Positions 9,285-18,523 are shown, counted from the first letter of the stretch. The stretch is DNA of 64,000 nt from Paraburkholderia phenoliruptrix (GCF_019511605.1 NZ_JAEUAV010000001.1:558001-622000), one strand, 5' to 3'. Notes: a model not told the origin generated them from the sequence alone. Numbers and translations are program-made.

Positions 9285-9578
9285 TTGTTGTTACTGGCAA
9301 GTCTACGCCATAAGAAGGTGAATTGAATGAGGGAAAACCGCAAAGCACTGTTGCTGCTTATTACACCATCGTCAGGCAGCGGCGCGTTTGAGGCGCTGAA
9401 ATAGCGGGTAAGCGCGATGAGCCGGCGGCAAGATGCGGGCAGCAAACGCGTGTTCGAACGCGCAAACGTTGGCGGGCCGTTTTGCTTCAGAGCTGCCACC
9501 TCCTGGTGCAAGGCACGGTCTCGCGTCGCATGCGTCGAGCGCCTGGTCGACCAAGCCTCGCGCTTGTCGCGCACAGTG

Positions 9579-10781
9579 CTACACAGCGAATGCACCGCTG
9601 TCGTACGCCTCGCAATAGCTTTTCCAGTCCGCCGCGACTTGCGCCGCGCACTGCGTCGCCCGTTCAATCAACGGTGCCTGCCAGTCCGCGCGATTGCCGA
9701 ACGCAATCATCTCGTCCGCAATCGACGAGCTCTGTCGGCCGCCGCTGCGCAAATGCGCCCAGGCACTCAACTCCGCCATACTGCCCACCACGCCTTCGAG
9801 CCGCGGCAACTTGCCGTTCCAGTCGCGCAAGGCGACGCGGTCTTCCGACGGCTGCAGGCTGCGCAGCACATACGAGCGCTCATTGAAGTCCACCGCGTGC
9901 AAGAACGCCTGCGAAACCGCCTGATTACGCCGCTGGATTTCGACCACACGCTCGGCCTCGCTACGCCATGCCGGTTGCGGCGTGCGCAGATGCGGCACGA
10001 GCGAAGAAGGCAGCGCTTCCTTCAGGTCGATCAGATAGTTGCCGTCCGGCGAGCCTTTGCCTTCCACCAGAATCACATAACGGTCTACGCCAAGACTTCC
10101 TGTACCCGCAATGCGGCGCGCGACATCGAGCACGCGGTAAAAGTCCGGATCGCTTTCGCCGGCCGCAAACCGCTGCATGAAGAACGTGACCGCCGCGCGC
10201 CGTTCATCGCTTACGGGCAGTGCTTTTTTGCCGTCCACTTTGAGCTTGCGCGTTTTGCCTTTCAGGACGGTGCGGCGCTCGAGGTGTGCGACGCGCGTGC
10301 GGCTCGCCAATGCATCGAACAGGTCGCGCACCATACCCGAAGACGTCTCGCGCTCGACCCAACGCGCCTTACCGTAGGCAAGCGCCGCGCCATACGAGTG
10401 CGCGGCTGTATGACAGAGCGCGAGCGCCTGCGCGCGGCTCAGCTGGAGATCGGCCGCGCCGACCAGCACGCTGGTCAGCAAACGCACCAGTTCGTACAGA
10501 TTGGGCGCGAGGCACGCTTCGTCGAAATCGTTGTTGTCGAAATAGACAAGGCCGTTGTCCGCCTTGTAGCTGCCGAAGTTCTCCAGATGCATGTCGCCGC
10601 AGATCCACACGGGCGGCGCGGCGTCGAACAGCGGATCTTGCGGCAGGCGCTCGTAGAACAGATGACAGGTGCCGCGCAGGAACACGAAAGGCGAGGTGCG
10701 CATCGCGTTGTACTTCATGGTCAGCCGTTCGGGATCGCGGCCTGCGTTAAAGCGTGCGATGGTCTGTGCGATGTCGGTCAT
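9579..10781 (-). CDS. DUF2252 family protein
   Basis: A 400-residue protein of the DUF2252 family, which has distant kinase/aminoglycoside-phosphotransferase-like features. Recognisable segments are FLRGTCHLFYERL, VWICGDMHLENFGSYK (with the DxHxxN catalytic-loop-like motif), YFDNNDFDEACLAPNLYEL and GTGSLGVDRYVILVEGKG. The open frame extends further upstream, but the ATG at 10781 is chosen because AAGGAA lies seven bases before it and the conserved domain starts there. It lies 64 bases downstream of the GlxA-type regulator on the same strand and is probably co-transcribed. Biochemical role not established. Confidence 0.85.
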   Translation of the reverse strand: MTDIAQTIARFNAGRDPERLTMKYNAMRTSPFVFLRGTCHLFYERLPQDPLFDAAPPVWICGDMHLENFGSYKADNGLVYFDNNDFDEACLAPNLYELVRLLTSVLVGAADLQLSRAQALALCHTAAHSYGAALAYGKARWVERETSSGMVRDLFDALASRTRVAHLERRTVLKGKTRKLKVDGKKALPVSDERRAAVTFFMQRFAAGESDPDFYRVLDVARRIAGTGSLGVDRYVILVEGKGSPDGNYLIDLKEALPSSLVPHLRTPQPAWRSEAERVVEIQRRNQAVSQAFLHAVDFNERSYVLRSLQPSEDRVALRDWNGKLPRLEGVVGSMAELSAWAHLRSGGRQSSSIADEMIAFGNRADWQAPLIERATQCAAQVAADWKSYCEAYDSGAFAV

Positions 10782-10845
10782 GTAGGTTCCTTGCAGACGA
10801 CATGGTGCGCCGTCGCGCCGGGAAAAATGTGGCACGCCGGCGCCG

Positions 10846-11811
10846 TTAGGCGATTGGGGGCGCGCCGAACTTCTTGCGATACGCCCCTGGGCTCGTGAGC
10901 GCAATGCGCCTGAAATGACGACGCAGCGACTCTTCGGAGCCGAAGCCCGCGAGTGCCGCGACGCGTGCCATCGGCAACGGTTTGGGCGTCTCCAGCAACT
11001 CGCGCGCCACGGCCACGCGCTCGCGCACCAGCCACTCGTACGGCGCCATGCCTGTGGCGTCATGAAATTGCCGCTGCAATGTGCGCGGACTCATAGCCGC
11101 CCGTTCGGCCAGCGAGCGCAGCGTGTGCGGCAGTGCCGGGTGAGCGCGCACCCAGTCCATCAGGCGCGCGAGGCGCCCGCTTTCGTCTTGCGGCATGGGA
11201 CGCGGCACGAATTGCGCCTGACCGCCTTCGCGATGCGGCGGCACCACGAGGCGCTGCGCGACGCGGTTGGCGACGGCGCTGCCATGATCGCGCCGCACCA
11301 GATGCAGCAGCATGTCGAGCCCCGCAGCCGATCCGGCCGACGTGATGATCTGCTGCTCGTCGACATAGAGCGCGTCGGGCTGCACTCGCAGATGCGGATA
11401 GCGCTCCTGCAACTTCGCGGCGTAACGCCAGTGCGTGGTGACCGTCTTGCCGTCAAGCACGCCCGCAGCCGCGAGCACGAACACGCCCGAACAGATCGAG
11501 CAAAGGCGCGCACCGCGCTTGTACGCGGCGCGGATTTTCTTCAGCAGCGGCTCGGGCGGTAGTCCGTCCGCATCGCGCCAGCCGGGTATCACGATGGTAT
11601 CGGCGCGATCGAGCAGTCTGAGCGTGTACGGCGCTGCAATCGTAATGCCGCCCGCCGCGCGAATCGGCCCCGACTCTGCCGCGCAGACGGCGAAGCGATA
11701 CCAGTTCACGCCGAGTTCGGGCCGTTCGAGCGCGAACACTTCGGTCACACAGCCGAATTCGAAAGTGCAAAGCCGGTCATAAGCCAGCGCGACGACAAGA
11801 TGATTGTGCAT
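10846..11811 (-). CDS. GlxA-type transcriptional regulator (DJ-1/PfpI domain plus AraC HTH)
   Basis: A 321-residue regulator. Residues about 5-170 form a DJ-1/PfpI-like domain with the elbow motif SICSGVFVLAAAGVLDG, whose Cys is at the position of the family nucleophile. The C-terminal about 100 residues are an AraC/XylS DNA-binding domain (SLAERAAMSPRTLQRQFHDATGMAPYEWL, VAALAGFGSEESLRRHFRR). Such proteins often control amine, amino-acid or osmolyte catabolism (GlxA, GbdR and ArgR types). It reads toward the DUF2252 gene and is divergent from the rhodanese gene with 143 bases between. Effector unknown. Confidence 0.92.
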   Translation of the reverse strand: MHNHLVVALAYDRLCTFEFGCVTEVFALERPELGVNWYRFAVCAAESGPIRAAGGITIAAPYTLRLLDRADTIVIPGWRDADGLPPEPLLKKIRAAYKRGARLCSICSGVFVLAAAGVLDGKTVTTHWRYAAKLQERYPHLRVQPDALYVDEQQIITSAGSAAGLDMLLHLVRRDHGSAVANRVAQRLVVPPHREGGQAQFVPRPMPQDESGRLARLMDWVRAHPALPHTLRSLAERAAMSPRTLQRQFHDATGMAPYEWLVRERVAVARELLETPKPLPMARVAALAGFGSEESLRRHFRRIALTSPGAYRKKFGAPPIA

Positions 11812-11954
11812 GGCGTGATGTTACCGGAGATTGACGATTGCGCCACTTACCCGTTGCAGGCCGAGGCAACACAATGGGGTGTCTTGATTGCAAAGCAGCC
11901 GGCGCGCAAAGCAGTCGCCACACTTTACTCACACGCCTTCAAGGAAAACTCATC

Positions 11955-12419
11955 ATGTCGGGGTTCAACGCCATCGATACCATCGGCAACGTCGATCCGG
12001 GCCGCAGCACCAACGCAGTGACGGCCGTGCCCGCCGCGCCGAGCGCCGCGGCTGTTGCGCATTTCGAGTCCATGTTTGCATTCGAAACGGATTGCGCCGA
12101 CGTATTCGCCGCGCTGCAAAGCGGCACGCCGGGCTTTGTGCTGCTGGACGTGCGCAGCCCCGCGCTCTTCGCAGCGGGGCACGTGCCTCACGCGGTGAAC
12201 CTGCCGCATGGCAAGATCGTCGCGTCAAAGCTCGCCGGCTATCCGGACGACACGCTCTTCGTCACCTATTGCGCGGGTCCGCATTGCAACGGCGCCGCCC
12301 GCGGCGCGCTACGGCTTGCGCGGCTCGGACGCCCCGTCAAGCTGATGGCCGGCGGCGTCACCGGCTGGCTCGACGAGGGCTATGCGCTCACCTCCGCTGA
12401 TTCGGAAGAAGACCGCTAG
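11955..12419 (+). CDS. Rhodanese-like domain protein
   Basis: A 154-residue single-domain rhodanese-like protein. The conserved opening LLDVRSPALFAAGHVPHAVNLPHG is followed by the active-site loop YCAGPHCNGA (Cys106, with a second Cys111), then VKLMAGGVTGWLDEGY, the family's C-terminal signature. The catalytic cysteine is present, so sulfurtransferase activity is possible. The ATG at 11955 is preferred over longer upstream frames because AAGGAAA lies just before it and the longer versions add only low-complexity sequence. Divergent from the GlxA-type regulator, a possible controller. Confidence 0.88.
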   Translation: MSGFNAIDTIGNVDPGRSTNAVTAVPAAPSAAAVAHFESMFAFETDCADVFAALQSGTPGFVLLDVRSPALFAAGHVPHAVNLPHGKIVASKLAGYPDDTLFVTYCAGPHCNGAARGALRLARLGRPVKLMAGGVTGWLDEGYALTSADSEEDR

Positions 12420-12605
12420 CCGGTCTCGCATGGCCGCGCGTCTTCAGGGTCGACCAACTTTTTTGTCAGGTCTGAGCCAACCATCGCGATATGGAATGTG
12501 GGCAGCCGTACATAGCGACGCTGCGCAGGTATGCTAACTGCTCCATTGCGGCAGTAGACCGCAATGGGTCACAACCTGTCGCGAACGGATCACGGAGAAC
12601 ACGCC

Positions 12606-13469
12606 ATGCGCCTTGATGATGAAATGGAAAGCCAGAACGTCGAAGACCGGCGCGGCGGTGGAATGCGCGTGGGCGGCGGCATCGGCCTTGGAACGATCGT
12701 CATCGCGCTGGCCGCGTCGTACTTCTTCGGCATTAATCCGATGACCATTATCAACGGTGCGCAAGTGCTGCAAGGCAATGCGCCGCAGGCCAACGCGCCG
12801 ACCAACGCGCGTCCCGCCGACGACGCAGGCAGCCACTTCGTGCGCCGCGTGCTCGGCAACACGGAACGGACCTGGCAGCACATTTTTCGCACGCAGTTCA
12901 ATCAGGACTATCCGGCGCCCAAGCTCGTGCTGTTTAGCGACGCCACCTCGACCGCCTGCGGCACCGGCCAGTCAGCGATGGGCCCGTTCTACTGTCCGCC
13001 CGACCGCACCGTTTATATCGACCTGTCGTTTTACCGCGAGCTGCGCGAGCGTTTCGGCGCGGGTGGCGACTTCGCGCAAGCCTATGTGATCGCCCACGAG
13101 GTGGGACATCACATCCAGAACGTGCTCGGCATCTCGGACAAGTACGAAGCCGCGCGTGCGCGCGTCTCGCAGGCGCGCGGCAATGCGTTGTCCGTGCGCC
13201 TCGAATTGCAGGCCGACTGTTTCGCCGGCGTGTGGGCCGCAGTCGCGCAACAGATGAACGCAAAGCTCATGGAACCGGGCGACTTCGAGCAAGGGCTCAA
13301 TGCAGCCGGCGCGATCGGCGACGACCGGTTGCAGCGGCAATCGCAAGGACGCGTGGTGCCGGAGGCATTCACGCATGGCACGAGCGAGCAGCGTCAGCGC
13401 TGGCTCAAGCGCGGCATGACCACGGGCGACGTTCGCCAGTGCGATACGTTCTCTGCGCAGTCGCTTTGA
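12606..13469 (+). CDS. YpfJ-type neutral zinc metallopeptidase
   Basis: A 287-residue putative zinc peptidase of the YpfJ family. A cytoplasmic head (MRLDDEMESQNVEDRRGGG) precedes one membrane helix at about residues 25-42. A spacer follows, then the catalytic domain with HEVGHH at 164-169. Downstream lie the RLELQADCFAGVWA segment, whose Glu/Asp complete the metal site, and DDRLQRQSQGRVVPEAFTHGTSEQR, all family hallmarks. GGAGAA lies upstream of the ATG at 12606, which favours this start. Function in cells is not established for the family. A terminator-bearing element begins about 90 bases after the stop. Confidence 0.92.
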   Translation: MRLDDEMESQNVEDRRGGGMRVGGGIGLGTIVIALAASYFFGINPMTIINGAQVLQGNAPQANAPTNARPADDAGSHFVRRVLGNTERTWQHIFRTQFNQDYPAPKLVLFSDATSTACGTGQSAMGPFYCPPDRTVYIDLSFYRELRERFGAGGDFAQAYVIAHEVGHHIQNVLGISDKYEAARARVSQARGNALSVRLELQADCFAGVWAAVAQQMNAKLMEPGDFEQGLNAAGAIGDDRLQRQSQGRVVPEAFTHGTSEQRQRWLKRGMTTGDVRQCDTFSAQSL

Positions 13470-13558
13470 GCTTCGCGGCTCGCCGACTCGCAGAACGAGC
13501 ACCCTCGGACAATCACTACCCACAAAAACCTAACATTACATTCAACTTTCAGCTATAA

Positions 13559-13602
13559 AGGCGAGACATGCGGTGAACAGCCTTGTCTCGCTGCATGCCT
13601 CA
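13559..13602 (+). ncRNA. Structured RNA element preceding a terminator (small RNA or leader candidate)
   Basis: A perfect 8-bp stem (13561-13568 with 13584-13591) is immediately followed by a strong intrinsic terminator (13603-13632). Outer bases 13559-13562 can also pair with 13596-13599. The pair of hairpins lies about 90 bases after the peptidase stop and about 215 bases before the OxlT-like gene. It could be the end of the peptidase mRNA, a stand-alone small RNA, or a terminated leader for oxlT. No known riboswitch consensus was recognised. Confidence 0.4.
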
Positions 13603-13632
13603 GCCCGCCGGCCTTGTCGGCGGGCTTTTTTT
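13603..13632 (+). terminator. Strong intrinsic terminator
   Basis: An 8-bp G/C stem (13603-13610 with 13618-13625), 7-base loop, then seven T residues (13626-13632). It is the clearest rho-independent terminator in the window and would end transcription from the YpfJ-type gene or from the structured element just upstream. Confidence 0.9.
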
Positions 13633-13714
13633 GACTTTTTGCATCAGTCGCACGCACTCCTTCATTTCCCTTTCATATCAGGAAAGTTGTCAGCAAACGT
13701 CGGGTTTCTTTCGC

Positions 13715-13742
13715 TTGACTTACTTAATATATCACATACTGT
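13715..13742 (+). promoter_or_regulatory. Sigma-70-like promoter for the OxlT-type gene
   Basis: TTGACT (13715-13720) and TACTGT (13737-13742) are separated by 16 bases in a locally A/T-rich stretch that contrasts with the flanking DNA. It lies about 105 bases before the ATG at 13848. This is a sequence-only prediction. Confidence 0.45.
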
Positions 13743-13847
13743 ATCGATTCGACCACCGACTTCAACACGCATCGAAGACGTCCAAAGGTCGTTGCAAAGC
13801 GTCATCGCTTCGCAATCACAAGACAAGGCATGTCAAAGGAGACAGTG

Positions 13848-15182
13848 ATGGAAACGGATCGTCAGGAAGGAGCGTCGTGGGTAGCGTCACCGTGGGTGCA
13901 ACTCGTGTTCGGCGTCATCTGCATGGCAATGATTGCCAACATGCAGTACGGCTGGACATTGTTCGTCAATCCGATCAACGAAAAGTACCAATGGGGGCGT
14001 GCGGCCATTCAGGTCGCGTTCACGATCTTCGTGGTGACCGAAACGTGGCTTGTGCCCGTTGAAGGTTATCTCGTCGACAAGTACGGGCCGCGTCCGGTGG
14101 TGGTCGGCGGCGGCCTGTTGTGTGCGCTAGCGTGGGCGCTCAACTCGGTCGCGTCGTCGCTGCCGCTGCTTTACGTCGCGGCGGCCATTGGCGGCGTCGG
14201 CGCGGGCGCGGTCTACGGCACCTGCGTGGGCAACGCGCTCAAGTGGTTTCCCACCCGTCGCGGCCTCGCAGCGGGGATCACGGCAGCCGGCTTCGGCGCG
14301 GGATCGGCGGCTACCGTCATTCCGATTTCGAACATGATCAAGAGCAGCGGCTACGAAGCGACCTTCCTGTGGTTCGGCCTCGGTCAGGGGCTAATTGTGA
14401 TCGTGCTGGGACTTGCTCTGCTTGCGCCGCCCGCCAGCCTGCTCGCCACCGCGAAGAGCGCCGTGCGTCGCGTGGTGTACAACGCGACGCCGCGCGAAGT
14501 GGTCAGCTCGCCGGTGTTCTGGGTGATGTATCTGATGTTCGTGATGATGGCTGCCGGCGGTTTGATGGCGACCGCGCAACTCGGGCCCATCGCCAAAGAC
14601 TTCGGCTTGCACGAATCGCCCGTTTCGTTGCTCGGCCTGACCTTGCCGGCGCTTACCTTCGCACTGACCATCGACCGTGTGCTGAACGGTTTGACGCGGC
14701 CGTTTTTCGGCTGGATCTCGGATCGCATCGGCCGCGAAAACACGATGTTTCTTGCCTTCGCGATCGAGGCAATCGGCATTCTGGCGTTGTCGAAATACGG
14801 CCATAGTCCAGTGGCGTTCGTCGTGCTGACCGGCATCGTGTTCTTCGCATGGGGCGAAATCTACAGCCTGTTTCCGGCGACCTGCGGCGACACCTACGGG
14901 CCGAAGTTCGCGGCTACCAATGCAGGTTTGCTCTACACGGCAAAAGGCACGGCCGCGCTGCTTGTTCCGTTCACGAGCATCATTACGGCGGCAACCGGCA
15001 GCTGGCACGCGGTGTTCATGCTCGCGTCGGGTATGGCGGCCGCGGCCGCCCTGCTCGCGCTCTTCGTGCTCAAGCCGATGCGCCGCGCCCATGCCGCGCG
15101 TCACGCGAGCCCGGTCAGCGAAAGCCCTTATAGCAGCCCGATTATCAGCGAATCGGCGCGCGTTTCTGTCGACGGAGGTTGA
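13848..15182 (+). CDS. oxlT: OxlT-like oxalate/formate antiporter (MFS)
   Basis: A 444-residue major-facilitator protein with 12 membrane segments. The N-terminus WVQLVFGVICMAMIANMQYG and NPINEKYQWGRAAIQVAFT closely resemble the oxalate:formate antiporter subfamily, as do GYLVDKYGPRPVVV and NALKWFPTRRGLAAGITAAGFG. In bacteria such as Oxalobacter the family exchanges oxalate for formate and drives decarboxylation. Neither formyl-CoA transferase nor oxalyl-CoA decarboxylase is adjacent, so the true substrate may be another carboxylate. AAAGGAGA at 13835-13842 fixes the ATG at 13848 rather than the one at 13830. It is preceded by a promoter-like sequence. Confidence 0.85.
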   Translation: METDRQEGASWVASPWVQLVFGVICMAMIANMQYGWTLFVNPINEKYQWGRAAIQVAFTIFVVTETWLVPVEGYLVDKYGPRPVVVGGGLLCALAWALNSVASSLPLLYVAAAIGGVGAGAVYGTCVGNALKWFPTRRGLAAGITAAGFGAGSAATVIPISNMIKSSGYEATFLWFGLGQGLIVIVLGLALLAPPASLLATAKSAVRRVVYNATPREVVSSPVFWVMYLMFVMMAAGGLMATAQLGPIAKDFGLHESPVSLLGLTLPALTFALTIDRVLNGLTRPFFGWISDRIGRENTMFLAFAIEAIGILALSKYGHSPVAFVVLTGIVFFAWGEIYSLFPATCGDTYGPKFAATNAGLLYTAKGTAALLVPFTSIITAATGSWHAVFMLASGMAAAAALLALFVLKPMRRAHAARHASPVSESPYSSPIISESARVSVDGG

Positions 15183-15246
15183 TGAATGTGAGCCAGCGGG
15201 CGGCAGCGGCGATGGCAGGCAACTGCGCGCCTGCTGTCGCGCGGAT

Positions 15247-15287
15247 TGGTGATTCGCGACTGGTGATTCGCGACTGGTGATTCGCGC
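15247..15287. repeat. Three copies of a 14-bp direct repeat
   Basis: The unit TGGTGATTCGCGAC occurs twice exactly (15247-15260, 15261-15274) and once nearly complete (15275-15287), about 65 bases after the stop of the OxlT-type gene. No hairpin or gene is associated. The remainder of this space, up to 15397, is A/T-rich before the next gene and may hold its promoter. Confidence 0.9.
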
Positions 15288-15397
15288 CTGCGGACGGCGA
15301 CGTAGATCGACCGCTAACATGTTGAAAATCAATTAAATAAACGCGCTGAAGTGTCGATAACAAGTTCAGCCGCATTTCCCTCGCGGTTGGACTTCAC

Positions 15398-17476
15398 ATG
15401 CAGAGCTCATACAATCCCTGGCTGGTCGTCATGTCGTTTTTAGTGGCGACCCTTGCGTCGTACACGGCACTCGATCTGACCGGCCGCATCTTCGTGCTGG
15501 CGTCGCCACGATTGCGGCAGGTCTGGCGTATGGGCGGCGCAGCAGCGTTGGGCATTGGCATCTGGTCGATGCATTTCGTGGCCATGCTCGCGTTTTCGCT
15601 GCCCATTCCGCTGGGCTACGATTTCGCGGACACAGCATATTCGCTCGCGCTTGCCATCGGCGCATCGTATCTGGCGCTCTGTCTGACCACACACGCACGG
15701 TTGACGGCCACACGCCTTGTGGCCGGCGGCGCTTTCATGGGTCTCGGCATTGCGGGCATGCACTACAGCGGCATGGCCGCGTTGCGCATGTCGCCTGGCA
15801 TCAGCTATCAGCCAATGTGGTTCGCGGTCTCGCTCGCGATTGCGATTGCCGCCGCCACTGCCGCGTTGTGGATGGCGCGCTCGCTCAGCAACGACGACGC
15901 CCGGCATGTGCTGAAAAAGCGCTTGGGCGCAGCGCTCGTGATGGCGGTTGCAATCAGCGGCATGCATTACGCCGGCATGGCCGCGGCTGAGTTCGCCCCT
16001 GGCGCGATCTGCGGCGCGGCGGCCGGTGTGCATGCCGGGTGGCTCGCGACCTCTGTGATTCTCTTCACACTTGCGATTCTCAGCATCACGCTGCTGCTGT
16101 CGCGTTTCGACGCGCGCACCAGTTTCCTCGTGGGCGCCGTGTCGAAGCTCAACGGGCAGATTGTGCGGCTTGCCACGCTCGACACGCTGACCGGACTACC
16201 GAACCGCGCCACGCTGACCGAGCGTATCGAGCACGCGATTCATGCAGGGCGTCGCCAGCGGTCGCTCTTCGCGGTCCTCTTCATGGACATTGACGGCTTC
16301 AAGACGATCAACGACTCACTCGGTCATTCGGCCGGCGACCAGGTGCTCTCCGCGTTCGCGCAACGTCTGTTGCAATGCGTGCGCGCGGGCGACACGGTGG
16401 CGCGCCTCGGCGGCGACGAATTCGTGGTGCTCGCGGAGCAACTCGCATCGCGCAATGACGCAGGAGCACTCGCGGAAGGCGTGCTTGAACGTATGCGGCG
16501 CGACACGTGGGCCGATTCGCAGCCTTTGCAGGTCATGCCGAGCATAGGCATCGCCGTGTTTCCCGAAGACGGCGACACGGTTGAAACGCTGCTCAAGCAC
16601 GCGGACGCCGCGATGTACGAAGCGAAGCGAGCGGGCCGCAGCACGTACCGCTTTTTCGAGCGGCGCATGAACGAAGCGGCGGTGCGCACACTGCAGATTC
16701 AGAACGCGTTGCGCGAGGCGCTTGCCGAGCAACATTTCACGCTGCATTTCCAGCCGAAATTTCATGGCAAAAGCGAGTCGCTCGCGGGAGCGGAGGCGTT
16801 GATCCGTTTGCACCATCCGCAACTGGGCACGCTTGCGCCACTCGAATTCATTCCGATTGCCGAGCGTTCTGGACAGATCGTGCAGATCGGCTACTGGGTA
16901 TTGCGCGAGGCGTGCCGGCAGATTCGTCGCTGGACTGCGCAGGGTCTGCCGGCGATCAAGGTGGCGATCAACCTGTCGCCGCGCCAGTTGTTGCAGGCCG
17001 ATCTCGTGCCGACCATGCTCGAGATCGTGCACGACGAGGGCGTGAGCTGCGAACAGATCATGTTCGAGATTACCGAAACCGTGGCCATGCAGGACGCGGC
17101 GAGAACCATCGAGATGCTGCGCGAATTCCACGCGAGCGGCTTTGAAGTTGCCATTGACGATTTCGGCACCGGCTATTCGAGCCTCGCGTATCTGCAACGA
17201 TTCCGCGTGAAGCAGTTGAAGATCGACCGCTTCTTCACCAACGGTCTGGACGCGCACGGACCGGAAGGCAGCGCGATTGTTTCGGCGATCATCGGGCTCG
17301 CGCACTCGCTCGAAATGGATGTGGTTGCCGAAGGCGTGGAGACCGAATCGCAACTTCATATGCTGAAGGCCATGCGCTGCGACGAGATGCAAGGCTTCCT
17401 GCTTGGCAAGCCGCTCACCGCGGAGGCCTTCGGCGATTTGCTGCGAGAACGGACCGCGACTGCAGACGCCTGCTGA
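15398..17476 (+). CDS. MHYT-GGDEF-EAL cyclic-di-GMP protein
   Basis: A 692-residue membrane protein. An integral MHYT sensor domain spans about residues 8-235 and shows three MHYT-type motifs (SMHFVAM 57-63, GMHYSGM 120-126, GMHYAGM 188-194). MHYT domains are proposed to bind metal and sense gases such as O2, CO or NO. A GGDEF domain follows, with intact GGDEF at 338-342 and an RxxD inhibitory site at 329-332. Then comes an EAL phosphodiesterase domain (EALIRL at 466) with EITETVAM and DDFGTGYSSLAYL. All signature residues for synthesis and hydrolysis are present, so it may be bifunctional. It resembles YkoW/MucR-type proteins. Confidence 0.94.
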   Translation: MQSSYNPWLVVMSFLVATLASYTALDLTGRIFVLASPRLRQVWRMGGAAALGIGIWSMHFVAMLAFSLPIPLGYDFADTAYSLALAIGASYLALCLTTHARLTATRLVAGGAFMGLGIAGMHYSGMAALRMSPGISYQPMWFAVSLAIAIAAATAALWMARSLSNDDARHVLKKRLGAALVMAVAISGMHYAGMAAAEFAPGAICGAAAGVHAGWLATSVILFTLAILSITLLLSRFDARTSFLVGAVSKLNGQIVRLATLDTLTGLPNRATLTERIEHAIHAGRRQRSLFAVLFMDIDGFKTINDSLGHSAGDQVLSAFAQRLLQCVRAGDTVARLGGDEFVVLAEQLASRNDAGALAEGVLERMRRDTWADSQPLQVMPSIGIAVFPEDGDTVETLLKHADAAMYEAKRAGRSTYRFFERRMNEAAVRTLQIQNALREALAEQHFTLHFQPKFHGKSESLAGAEALIRLHHPQLGTLAPLEFIPIAERSGQIVQIGYWVLREACRQIRRWTAQGLPAIKVAINLSPRQLLQADLVPTMLEIVHDEGVSCEQIMFEITETVAMQDAARTIEMLREFHASGFEVAIDDFGTGYSSLAYLQRFRVKQLKIDRFFTNGLDAHGPEGSAIVSAIIGLAHSLEMDVVAEGVETESQLHMLKAMRCDEMQGFLLGKPLTAEAFGDLLRERTATADAC

Positions 17477-17635
17477 CTGTTTGCGCACGCACGGCGCCAC
17501 GATGCGGGAAGAACCGCATCGCATAGCATGCGCGACGCGCCGGGCACGTGCGCGTCACGCGCTTGCGCAAACGTTGTCGCGCGGCCGTCCGCTCGAACAA
17601 TAAACAATAAAAGCTGCACAGGTGTTGGAGACTTT

Positions 17636-18442
17636 ATGAAATTCGACGTAGCAACGTTTACCTCGTTGTGGCTGATCACGTTTCTGTGCTGCGCACTCAT
17701 CGCCACGGTGCTTGCGCGAATGTTCGCGCAAGTCGGCGCATTCCGCTTGTGGGCAGCAGCTTTCTATCTGGTCGCCGCGGCGGCGGCATGCTTCGCGCTG
17801 CATCTGACATGGCAGACCAACATCCTTCTTTTTGCAACCGCGACGCTCGCACTGCAAAGCCGCATTCTGATATGGTTCGGCACGCGCTCATTGTTCGGCA
17901 TCCGAATCAAATGGCGCGGTGCGCTCATCGTGATGGGCCTATTTTGCGTGATGTACGGCGGCGCGCTGCTCCTGCAGCTTCCCATGCTCGCACGCGCCGC
18001 GCTGCTCGCGCTGTTTTTTGCGCCGTACCGCGCAGCCACGCTATATGAGGTCTGCCGCCGACGCCGTCCGCACCTGGGCCTTGCCCGCACCGTTGCCGTG
18101 ATCGGCGCCGGCATCGCTACGCTGAGCGCGATTGTGCCGCTTACGCTGGTGCTGCTCGACCGCGCGAATCTTGCGCTTCTGATCGGCAACCCGCAGACCA
18201 CGTCCGCGGTTTACGCGGTGGTGTTCGCAGGCGACGTGCTGCTCGCGAGCGGGCTGATCGTGCTGGCATTCAAGCTGCTGATTCTCGAACGCGACATGCT
18301 CGCGACGCTGGACCGCAGCGCGAGCGAACGCCTCGCCCTTTCGTGGAAGACGCGGGCCGACGCGGGCCAGGCAGCAGATCGCGACACGCTCTCGGGCCAC
18401 GGCGAACCCGGACAAAGCCGGTCGCTGTCGGGCATGGTATGA
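17636..18442 (+). CDS. Polytopic membrane protein of unknown function
   Basis: A 268-residue protein with six or seven hydrophobic segments in its first about 215 residues (for example ITFLCCALIATVLARMF, LRIL-like and VYAVVFAGDVLLASGLIVLAF stretches) and a short hydrophilic tail. The arrangement resembles the membrane sensor modules placed before GGDEF domains, but the tail carries no GGDEF, EAL or kinase motif. A GGAG sits just before the ATG at 17636. The gene follows the MHYT-GGDEF-EAL gene by 159 bases on the same strand, so a shared signalling role is conceivable but unproven. No family was recognised with confidence. Confidence 0.75.
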   Translation: MKFDVATFTSLWLITFLCCALIATVLARMFAQVGAFRLWAAAFYLVAAAAACFALHLTWQTNILLFATATLALQSRILIWFGTRSLFGIRIKWRGALIVMGLFCVMYGGALLLQLPMLARAALLALFFAPYRAATLYEVCRRRRPHLGLARTVAVIGAGIATLSAIVPLTLVLLDRANLALLIGNPQTTSAVYAVVFAGDVLLASGLIVLAFKLLILERDMLATLDRSASERLALSWKTRADAGQAADRDTLSGHGEPGQSRSLSGMV

Positions 18443-18523
18443 GCCTGGCGGGCGGCCGCGTTCGCTTGCGCTGCCGCGCGCCGCGGGTGCAGTTTGCATG
18501 CGCTGCGGCGCGGCTGGGCTGTC

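Noticed and set aside
9327..9404. 25-codon frame with AAGGTG before its ATG
   Set aside because: Too short, weakly hydrophobic only, and no other support; the ribosome-binding match could be chance.
9372..9554. 60-codon minus-strand frame just after the DUF2252 gene
   Set aside because: No ribosome-binding site, no hydrophobic or conserved feature; composition as in non-coding frames.
9417..10898. 493-codon plus-strand open frame opposite DUF2252
   Set aside because: Antisense shadow; the minus-strand protein has clear conserved motifs.
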